Source: an uncultured Eubacteriales bacterium (GTDB taxonomy: Bacteria > Bacillota > Clostridia > Oscillospirales > CAG-272). From it: a stretch of DNA of 12,057 nucleotides. Shown piece after piece: positions 6,809-12,057 of this stretch. The position numbers and the translations under genes were made by a program. Under the pieces are notes generated by a model. The model did no database searches. It had not been told where the DNA came from and saw nothing but the letters and a program-made list of their open reading frames with translations. The DNA is taken from assembly GCA_900545935.1 (NCBI GenBank), contig URAP01000046.1:1-12057 (forward strand), written 5' to 3'. The stretch's first letter is position 1. Each line of letters starts with the position of its first letter.

Positions 6809-8131
6809 TCAGCCCTCTGCGCGGTGGACTATCTTCGGGCGTTTTTTATGCTTGATAACGTCCTCGTCGATTATGACCTTTTCTATGCTTCGGTCGGAGG
6901 GAACATCGTACATAACGTCGATCATAGCCTCCTCCGTGATAGCACGGAGTCCGCGCGCGCCGGTCGCGCGTTCGATAGCAAGCTCGGCAACCGCGTCGAG
7001 CGCGCCGTCGGTAAACTCGACCTTGCAGCCGTCAAGCTCAAAGAGACGCTCGTACTGCTTGATTATCGAGTTTTTCGGCTCGCGCAGAATGCGGACGAGC
7101 GCCGCGCGGTCGAGGTCCTCGAGACCTACGAGCACGGGCAGTCTGCCGACGAGCTCGGGTATGAGCCCGTATTTAACGATATCGTGCGGGGTGATATCCG
7201 CGTAGATATCCGAGAGGTTCTTTTCGGTCTTAGAGCGCACCTCGCCCGAAAATCCCATCGTCTGCTTACCGCGTCTTGTCTCGACCTGCTCGGAGATGCC
7301 GTCGAAGGAGCCGCCGCAGATAAAGAGGATATTCTCGGTGTTTATCTGAATGAACTCCTGATTCGGGTGCTTTCTGCCGCCTTGCGGAGGAACGTTGGAA
7401 ACGGTACCCTCAAGTATCTTGAGCAGCGCCTGCTGAACACCCTCGCCCGAAACGTCTCGGGTGATAGAGCGGTTCTCGCTGCGGCGGGATATCTTATCTA
7501 TTTCGTCGATATAGATTATTCCGCGCTCCGCACGTTCGATGTCGAAATCCGCCGCCTGAATAAGGCGCAGAAGTATATTCTCGACATCCTCTCCGACGTA
7601 GCCCGCCTCTGTGAGGGTGGTAGCATCGGCTATCGCAAAGGGAACGCGCAGCGTCTTTGCGAGCGTCTGAGCAAGATAGGTCTTACCTACACCGGTAGGA
7701 CCGAGCAGCAGGACATTACTCTTTTGCAGCTCGACCTCGGGCTTTTCCTGCGCAGGCTCGGATTTCTTTTTGCCCTTGCCGGAGGTCTGCTTCGGCATCT
7801 GGAGGATCCTCTTATAGTGGTTGTATACCGCGACCGAGAGGACCTTTTTAGCCTTATCCTGGCCGATGACGTACTCATCGAGCGACGCCTTTATCTCCGC
7901 AGGACGGGGAAGTGTCTCAAAGGTCAGCGGCTGTGCCTCGGGCGCCTCTGCCGCAGGGGTGCGGCGGTCGCCACCGAGCTGCTCGTCGATTATCTCGTTG
8001 CAGATATCAATGCAGTGGTCGCAGATAAGCAGTCCCGTGGGCGAGGGAATCATGAAGTTGACATGATTCTCGTCTCTGCCGCAGAACGAGCAGGTAGGGC
8101 GGTCCACTCCGCCGTTTCTGTTATTTGCCAT
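6809..8131 (-). CDS. clpX: ATP-dependent Clp protease ATP-binding subunit ClpX
   Basis: ClpX is the AAA+ unfoldase that recognises, unfolds and threads substrates into ClpP. At 440 residues it has the N-terminal zinc-binding domain (C14, C17, C37, C40), Walker A GPTGVGKT (144-151), Walker B IIYIDEID (205-212), the pore-1 loop GYVG (177-180) and the RKH loop (253-255). The ClpP-docking IGF loop reads MGF (292-294), a conservative variant. It is slightly longer than common homologs (about 420 residues). The extra length is partly a Lys/Glu-rich linker at about 113-137, before the Walker A strand. The start is supported by the zinc-finger spacing; the AAAGGA site is rather far, about 12 nt upstream. 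It follows clpP by 36 bp and is surely co-transcribed with it. Confidence 0.97.
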   Translation of the reverse strand: MANNRNGGVDRPTCSFCGRDENHVNFMIPSPTGLLICDHCIDICNEIIDEQLGGDRRTPAAEAPEAQPLTFETLPRPAEIKASLDEYVIGQDKAKKVLSVAVYNHYKRILQMPKQTSGKGKKKSEPAQEKPEVELQKSNVLLLGPTGVGKTYLAQTLAKTLRVPFAIADATTLTEAGYVGEDVENILLRLIQAADFDIERAERGIIYIDEIDKISRRSENRSITRDVSGEGVQQALLKILEGTVSNVPPQGGRKHPNQEFIQINTENILFICGGSFDGISEQVETRRGKQTMGFSGEVRSKTEKNLSDIYADITPHDIVKYGLIPELVGRLPVLVGLEDLDRAALVRILREPKNSIIKQYERLFELDGCKVEFTDGALDAVAELAIERATGARGLRAITEEAMIDVMYDVPSDRSIEKVIIDEDVIKHKKRPKIVHRAEG

Positions 8132-8167
8132 CTGAAAAATGTGTCCTTTCTGTGCAGGCGGGCAGCC

Positions 8168-8752
8168 TTACGCGCGCTTTTCGTATACCTTGTCGATGAG
8201 ACCGTACTCGGCAGCCTCTGCCGCAGTCATGAAGTTGTCGCGCTCGGTGTCACGCTCGATTATTTCAAGCGGCTTTCCGGTATTGGAGGCGAGAATACGG
8301 TTCAGGCGCTCGCGGGTATGGAGGATGTGGTCTGCGTGGATCTTGATGTCCGATGCCTGACCCTGCATTCCGCCGAGCGGCTGATGGATCATTATCTCGC
8401 TGTTCGGAAGTGCGAAGCGCTTACCCTTTGCGCCGGAGGAGAGCAGGAACGCGCCCATGCTCGCCGCCATGCCGATGCAGATGGTGGAAACGTCACACTT
8501 GATATAGTTCATGGTATCGTATATTGCAAGACCTGCGCTGACCGAGCCGCCGGGGCTGTTGATGTAGAGGCTGATGTCCTTGTCGGGGTCCTGTGCCTCG
8601 AGAAAGAGCAGCTGAGCCACTACGAGCGATGCGGTCACGTCGTTTACCTCGTCTGCGAGGAATACTATGCGATCGTTGAGCAGGCGGGAGTATATGTCGT
8701 ATGCTCTCTCACCTCTGCCGGTCTGTTCGATTACGGTTGGTACAAGTGCCAT
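8168..8752 (-). CDS. clpP: ATP-dependent Clp protease proteolytic subunit ClpP
   Basis: ClpP is the serine peptidase that forms the double-ring degradation chamber used with ClpX. The 194-residue form has the catalytic triad S98 (GMAASMGA), H123 (MIHQP) and D172 (TERDNF), plus the oxyanion segment NSPGGSVSAG (65-74). I start at the ATG at 8752 because AAAGGA lies about nine nt upstream and MALVPTVIEQTGRGERAYDI matches the family N-terminus. An in-frame ATG at 8770 and a longer frame to 8836 would add residues that homologs lack and would consume the ribosome site. The processed N-terminus expected of ClpP lies just inside this start. It sits between tig and clpX, the conserved bacterial order. 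Confidence 0.97.
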   Translation of the reverse strand: MALVPTVIEQTGRGERAYDIYSRLLNDRIVFLADEVNDVTASLVVAQLLFLEAQDPDKDISLYINSPGGSVSAGLAIYDTMNYIKCDVSTICIGMAASMGAFLLSSGAKGKRFALPNSEIMIHQPLGGMQGQASDIKIHADHILHTRERLNRILASNTGKPLEIIERDTERDNFMTAAEAAEYGLIDKVYEKRA

Positions 8753-8775
8753 AACAGTTTTTCCTTTCATATACC

Positions 8776-8941
8776 TTTGCCGAGGTGTCGCCTCGGTGCA
8801 TAAGAGCACAGCAAGAAAACGGTGCCCGCATCTCACTGTGCTCTCGGAAACATATTTTTTATGTGCTCGGGCTCTTATAGAATTGTAGACCCGGACGGGG
8901 CAGAATATTCATCAGCCGTAAAATCGGCATATCTGCCGTCC
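8776..8941 (-). promoter_or_regulatory. Three stem-loops in the tig-clpP spacer
   Basis: The 205-bp spacer holds three inverted repeats. First, GGACGG(GG)CAGA (8893-8904) pairs with TCTGCCGTCC (8932-8941), enclosing GCCG-TAAAAT-CGGC. Second, AGAGCACAG (8803-8811) pairs with CTGTGCTCT (8836-8844), a perfect 9-bp stem. Third, CCGAGG-TGTCG-CCTCGG (8780-8796) lies just upstream of the clpP ribosome site. None has a T-run on the minus strand, so these are not clear terminators. They could be processing or stability elements. A TATAAG (8874-8879) lacks a good -35, so I do not call a separate clpP promoter. Confidence 0.45.
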
Positions 8942-8957
8942 CGCTACATTTCCCCGA

Positions 8958-10463
8958 TTACTTATTCTCTTCCTTTGCCTCGGCAGCAGCCTCTGCTTCC
9001 TTCTCTGCCTTGGTCTTTCTGGTTCTCTTAGGCTTGGGAGCCTCCTCGGCCTCAGCCTCGCCATCAACCTTTTCCTTCTTGACTGCGGTCTTGGCTGCGG
9101 TCTTGGCTGCGGTCTTGGTGGATTTCTTGGCGGGAGCCTTCTTAGCGGGCTTCTTCTCCTCAGCCTCTGCCTCGTCTGCCGTCTTTTCGGTGATAGCGGC
9201 GTGAGCCTTTACGAAGTCAATAGCCTTGCGCAGAACAATGTCGGTTGTAAGGTTGTCTGCGGAGAGTGCCTCCTTGACCTTCTCTATCTCCATCGAGTAC
9301 TGATCTGCCAGCTTCTTGTACTCTGCCTCGATATCGTCGGCGGTAGCCTCGAGCTTCTCGAGCAGAGCGATCTTCTCGAGTGCGAGTCTGGTCTTGACCT
9401 GACGCTCACCCATCGGGCGGAGCTGTGCGCGCATATCGTCGAGCGATGCGTTCATGTACTTGAGGTATGTAGCAAGGTCGAGACCCTGGCTGCGGAGCTG
9501 ATAGTCGCGCTCGCGAACGATGTTTTCTACCTCGTCGTCGATCATGCACTCCGGAACCTCTGCATTGAAGTTTTCGAGCATGCCGTCGATAAGCTTGCCC
9601 TCGAGAGCGTTGTCTGCGCTGTTCTTGTATCTCTCCTCGAGCTTCTTGCGAACATCTGCCTTATACTCGTCGAGCGTGTTGAAATCGGATACGTCAACTG
9701 CAAAATCGTCGTCAAGCTCGGGGAGCTCGGTGAACTGGATCGCGTGGAGCTTGCACTTGAATACGGCGGGCTTGCCTGCGAGCTCTGCATGACCGTAATC
9801 CTCGGGGAAGGTCACGTTTACATCGAACTCATCGCCGATGCTGTGACCGACGATCTGCTCCTCAAAGCCGGGGATGAACGTGCCGGAGCCGAGCTTGAGC
9901 GAGTAGTCCTCGCCCTTGCCGCCGTCGAACTGCTTATCGTCAACATAGCCGTCAAAGTCGATCTTTACGGTGTCGCCCATCTCTGCCGCGCGGTCGGTAA
10001 CGTCGACAAGACGTGCGTTTCTTTCTCTTACGCGCTGGATCTCGGCGTCTACCATCTCGTCGGTGACGGGGGTGACGATCTTATCTGCCTTGATGCCCTT
10101 GTAGTCCTTGACCTCGACCTCGGGCTTTACGAATGCGGTAGCCTTGAGCTCAACGTCGCCGTCGCCTACCGAGACGATCTCGAACTCGGGGCGGCTGACG
10201 AGCTCGGCGCCGGACTCCTTAGCTGCATCCTCGTAAGCCTCGGGCAGCAGGTTATTGATGGCATCCTCATAGAATACGCCCTTGCCGTACATCTTTTCGA
10301 TGATGCTGCGGGGAGCCTTGCCCTTACGGAAGCCGGGAACCGCCATGCGAGCGGCTCTCTTCTTGAATACCTTGCCGAGCTCGGAATCAAACTTTGCCTT
10401 GTCGATAGAAAATTCGATCTCAACCTTACCGTTGTCGACCTTTGTTACTTTCCTGAATCCCAT
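8958..10463 (-). CDS. tig: Trigger factor (ribosome-associated chaperone and peptidyl-prolyl isomerase)
   Basis: Trigger factor binds the ribosome exit tunnel and shelters nascent chains. The N-terminal ribosome-docking signature GFRKGKAP is at residues 44-51. An FKBP-type isomerase domain spans about 160-245 (DTVKIDFDGYVDDKQFDGG, then GSGTFIPGFEEQIVG), and the helical C-terminal chaperone arms run to about 425. At 501 residues it is about 70 longer than the usual 430. Residues 427-501 are a Lys/Ala/Glu/Pro-rich low-complexity tail with repeated AAKT-like steps, first basic and then mixed acidic/basic. GGAGG lies 12 nt before the ATG, across an A-rich spacer. It heads the tig-clpP-clpX unit from the promoter at 10522-10550. 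The core assignment is certain; the tail's role is not known. Confidence 0.97.
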   Translation of the reverse strand: MGFRKVTKVDNGKVEIEFSIDKAKFDSELGKVFKKRAARMAVPGFRKGKAPRSIIEKMYGKGVFYEDAINNLLPEAYEDAAKESGAELVSRPEFEIVSVGDGDVELKATAFVKPEVEVKDYKGIKADKIVTPVTDEMVDAEIQRVRERNARLVDVTDRAAEMGDTVKIDFDGYVDDKQFDGGKGEDYSLKLGSGTFIPGFEEQIVGHSIGDEFDVNVTFPEDYGHAELAGKPAVFKCKLHAIQFTELPELDDDFAVDVSDFNTLDEYKADVRKKLEERYKNSADNALEGKLIDGMLENFNAEVPECMIDDEVENIVRERDYQLRSQGLDLATYLKYMNASLDDMRAQLRPMGERQVKTRLALEKIALLEKLEATADDIEAEYKKLADQYSMEIEKVKEALSADNLTTDIVLRKAIDFVKAHAAITEKTADEAEAEEKKPAKKAPAKKSTKTAAKTAAKTAVKKEKVDGEAEAEEAPKPKRTRKTKAEKEAEAAAEAKEENK

Positions 10464-10521
10464 GTTTTTTTGTTTCCTCCGATGAGAACATATTTATCGA
10501 TAGTAAATCATTATCGTATCT

Positions 10522-10550
10522 ATTTTAGCCGCTTTTGACTGTAAAGTCAA
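10522..10550 (-). promoter_or_regulatory. Promoter of tig-clpP-clpX
   Basis: On the minus strand, TTGACT (10545-10550), a 17-bp spacer and TAAAAT (10522-10527) make a good sigma-A promoter. The start falls near 10515, about 52 nt before the ATG. The -35 is the left arm of a palindrome, TTGACT-TTAC-AGTCAA. The right arm continues as AGTCAAA, three bases, then GGCTAAA, which loosely resembles a CtsR direct-repeat operator. The promoter core is well supported; the operator idea is weak. Confidence 0.8.
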
Positions 10551-10617
10551 TAGATAGGCTGAAAATTATTGCCCATATTTCGCCGATAGAGCACCGAAAT
10601 GCGTTATTTTCGCCTGA

Positions 10618-11355
10618 TCAGCTGCGTTTTTCGATGAACAGGGGCTTGAATTCGAGATAATCGGCAGAGGTGATGATGTATTCAATGCCGCCGTCCTCGA
10701 ATACCGGCGGTGTATCGTAGCTGTTATGGATGTGCCCGTAGAAGCAGCGCTTTATACCGTGCTGCCGCAGCACCGAGATTATCTCATCGCAGCGGTAGTC
10801 GCGGAATATCGGCGGAAAGTGGAGAAAGACGAGCAGCTCACGCTCCTCCCCCCGCTCTCGTGCCGCCGCAAGCAGCCGCTCCCCGGCATCGAGGCTCATT
10901 CCGACGCGCAGCGCCTCGCGCGCCACAATTTTCTCATAATCGACTCCGCTCGGGCAAAGTCCCGCATCGCCCCACCATCCGCGAGAGCCGCAGACAACAA
11001 AGCTCTCAGTCTCGTATGCATTATTGTAGAGAAAGTCGATAGTGGACAGTCCGTTCTGCTCGACAAAGAATTTCTTCATCTTATAAACGGTGCCCCACCA
11101 GTAGTCGTGATTTCCGCGCCCGATGAGCTTTCTTCCCGGCAGTCGGTCGAGGTAGGCAAGGTCGGTCAGCGCCTCGTCCATCGACATCGCCCACGAAATA
11201 TCGCCCGCTACAACGACGGTATCGCCGTCGCCGACCGTATTCTCCCATGCCTCTCGTATCCTCTTGTCATGCTGCTGCCATCGCGAGCCGAATATATCCA
11301 TCGGTTTATCGGTTGACAGCGACAGATGCGTGTCGGACAGGGCAAAAAGCGACAT
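10618..11355 (-). CDS. Calcineurin-like metallophosphoesterase (COG1768-like)
   Basis: This 245-residue cytosolic enzyme has the complete two-metal phosphoesterase signature: DTH (D8, H10), GDISW (D52), GRGNHD (N82, H83), a histidine at HFPP (H179) and GHIH (H208, H210). No signal peptide or membrane segment is present. The layout, including SWAM after the second motif and YWWG after the third, resembles the predicted phosphohydrolases of COG1768. The substrate is unknown. AGGAGG lies about 8 nt before the ATG, a strong ribosome site. It points the same way as tig, with 154 bp between them and no clear terminator, so some read-through into tig is possible. Upstream it is divergent from the DUF1540 gene across an AT-rich 168-bp spacer where I could not pick a convincing promoter for either gene. 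Confidence 0.9.
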   Translation of the reverse strand: MSLFALSDTHLSLSTDKPMDIFGSRWQQHDKRIREAWENTVGDGDTVVVAGDISWAMSMDEALTDLAYLDRLPGRKLIGRGNHDYWWGTVYKMKKFFVEQNGLSTIDFLYNNAYETESFVVCGSRGWWGDAGLCPSGVDYEKIVAREALRVGMSLDAGERLLAAARERGEERELLVFLHFPPIFRDYRCDEIISVLRQHGIKRCFYGHIHNSYDTPPVFEDGGIEYIITSADYLEFKPLFIEKRS

Positions 11356-11523
11356 TTCTATACCTCCTTTTCGGGTGCTTGAAAAACTAAAATGATAATT
11401 TAAAAAAATTAAGCGGCGAATAATTTATGCGCGCACTGCGCAAACTACCGTCGGCTGAAAAAGCTCTAAAATTATTGCTGTTGCGGCGATGCCGCGCGGC
11501 GGGAAAGTGAAGGTACTGTTATA

Positions 11524-11709
11524 ATGAAAGATCACAACGGTAATTCGTGCGGTTGCGACCACATCAAGGGCGTTTGCTGCGATGTAAAGAACTGTGTTTA
11601 TCACGAGGGCGAGTGCGACTGCACCGCGGGTAAGATAGCGGTAGGACCGGGGTATGCGACGTCGTGTACCGATACTGTCTGCGCGACTTTTAAGCAGAAG
11701 GGAATCTGA
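11524..11709 (+). CDS. Small Cys-rich DUF1540 protein
   Basis: This 61-residue protein matches the DUF1540 pattern: CDVKNCVYH, then CDCTAGKIAVGP, then SCTDTVCATF. It has nine cysteines (9, 11, 18, 19, 24, 31, 33, 48, 53) and three histidines (4, 13, 27). That content suggests a metal-binding mini-domain, probably zinc, though the function is not established. There is no signal peptide. An AAGG (11510-11513) lies about 10 nt before the ATG. It is transcribed alone, divergent from the metallophosphoesterase, and closed by a hairpin terminator 12 nt past the stop. A TTGAAA at 11379 could be a -35, but its partner is poor. The cysteine pattern makes coding status convincing despite the size. Confidence 0.88.
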   Translation: MKDHNGNSCGCDHIKGVCCDVKNCVYHEGECDCTAGKIAVGPGYATSCTDTVCATFKQKGI

Positions 11710-11714
11710 CGGCG

Positions 11715-11759
11715 GGCGGCGAGGCTTTCTCAAAACCTCTGAAAAGCCTTTTTGGTTCG
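11715..11759 (-). repeat. Dispersed repeat module 2, right copy
   Basis: Its reverse complement matches 166-210 at 37 of 45 positions with no gaps. The GAGG...CCTC hairpin is kept with one C.A mismatch. In this copy an added AGGCTTT/AAAGCCT pairing yields a working-looking terminator. The stretch 11760-11872 beyond it holds a CTGCC-GCT-GGCAG hairpin and no supportable gene. Confidence 0.7.
11722..11753 (+). terminator. Terminator of the DUF1540 gene
   Basis: AGGCTTT (11722-11728) pairs with AAAGCCT (11743-11749), and a T-run (11749-11753) follows at once. An alternative stem, GAGG-CTTT/AAAA-CCTC (11721-11739), overlaps it. The terminator lies entirely inside repeat module 2, so a dispersed repeat appears to serve as this gene's terminator. 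Confidence 0.7.
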
Positions 11760-11872
11760 CTGCATGGCTTTAGTGTGTACCGCGCTGCCGCTGGCAGGTT
11801 TTTTCGCGGATAAATTTTCTCTGTGCAACAAGGTGTCAAATCGCGCCTTCGGCGGTTAAAGACTGCCTCAAA

Positions 11873-11992
11873 ATCAAGTTGATAATGCACGCTGAATTTG
11901 CGCGCGTGAAAGCCTCGGCATTTGTTAAGAGCACAGCACGAAATCCGGCTTAACGGAACTTGAGTTTAGCTTAATATCAAGTTGATAATGCA
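11873..11992 (+). repeat. 17-bp direct repeat flanking 86 bp
   Basis: ATCAAGTTGATAATGCA occurs at 11873-11889 and again at 11976-11992, exactly. Its start, ATCAAGTTGAT, is itself a palindrome. The 86 bp between contain GTTAAG/CTTAAC (11924-11929 and 11949-11954), and AACTTGA (11957-11963) pairs into the second copy (11977-11983). The second copy is the inner end of repeat module 1. The arrangement could be an insertion with duplicated flanks or two partial elements side by side. No ORF is present. Confidence 0.7.
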
Positions 11993-12057
11993 AGGAGTAG
12001 ATTCCGCACGTGTTTGCCTCCCCTGTGTAAGGGGTAGGCAAGGCGAAGCCGCAGCCG
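11976..12057 (-). repeat. Dispersed repeat, right copy (module 1)
   Basis: Its reverse complement aligns without gaps to 21-102. The hairpin is TTGCCT (12014-12019), CCCCT, loop GTGTA, AGGGG, bulged T12035, AGGCAA (12036-12041). The copy runs to the last base of the window, so its true outer end is not seen. It lies in opposite orientation to the left copy, making the window ends terminal inverted repeats. Confidence 0.85.

Noticed and set aside
6556..6855. Short ORFs (6556-6855 and 6561-6803) in the YgiQ-clpX spacer
   Set aside because: There is no ribosome site, the frames run through a terminator hairpin and into the clpX 3' end, and the sequence is unfamiliar.
6824..8803. 659-codon open frame on the plus strand opposite clpX and clpP
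   Set aside because: It is exactly antisense to two certain genes and has no family motif or ribosome site. GC-rich codon use leaves the opposite strand open.
8801..8818. Near match of TAAGAGCACAGCA-GAAA to 11926-11943
   Set aside because: 17 of 18 bases agree, but in a window this size that is close to what chance allows, and the flanks do not match.
9201..10538. 445-codon open frame opposite tig
   Set aside because: It is a shadow of trigger factor on the other strand, with Leu/Val-rich composition arising from reversed coding sequence.
11520..11525. TATAAT overlapping the DUF1540 start codon
   Set aside because: There is no -35 at a usable distance, and a start there would leave no leader for the ribosome site.
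21..12057. Reading the whole window as a composite transposon bounded by its terminal inverted repeats
   Set aside because: There is no transposase or integrase, the genes are core housekeeping genes in conserved order, and the repeats look like dispersed non-coding elements.

Overview
The window reads as ordinary core chromosome of a GC-rich member of the Firmicutes, most likely class Clostridia. Supporting points are the yqhQ (DUF1385)-prmC pair, the tig-clpP-clpX order, a DUF1540 protein, AGGAGG-type ribosome sites and textbook TTGACA/TATAAT promoters. A gut Oscillospirales-type genome is a plausible guess from style only. I see no rRNA, tRNA, CRISPR array, transposase, phage gene or toxin-antitoxin pair.

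Layout, left to right. 1-339: a dispersed-repeat copy, a second repeat module and a perfect consensus promoter. 340-2291 (+): yqhQ and prmC, overlapping by 4 nt. 2292-2633: convergent intergenic region with a minus-strand terminator and a 35-bp tandem repeat. 2634-3914 (-): a CPA-type cation:proton antiporter. 3915-4231: divergent promoters. 4232-6391 (+): a YgiQ-family radical SAM protein with an RG-rich repeat tail, closed by a strong terminator. 6392-6808: gene-free, with a terminator. 6809-10463 (-): tig, clpP and clpX, i.e. ribosome-associated folding followed by the ClpXP protease, starting from a good promoter at 10522-10550. 10618-11355 (-): a metallophosphoesterase upstream of tig. 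11524-11709 (+): a small Cys-rich DUF1540 protein with its own terminator. 11710-12057: structured repeats.

The least expected signal is at the edges. Positions 21-102 and 11976-12057 are inverted copies of one sequence (75 of 82 identical by my count). The only two differences inside its central hairpin form a compensatory base-pair change. A second module (166-210 and 11715-11759) follows both copies in the same relative order. This looks like a dispersed, structure-conserving repeat family. It may also explain why the sequence stops where it does, since assemblies often break at repeats.

A second theme is protein tails. YqhQ (acidic), YgiQ (eight 12-residue RG-rich repeats) and trigger factor (Lys/Ala/Glu-rich) each carry a long low-complexity C-terminus beyond the family core. 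No clearly new multi-gene system is visible. All counts were made by eye.
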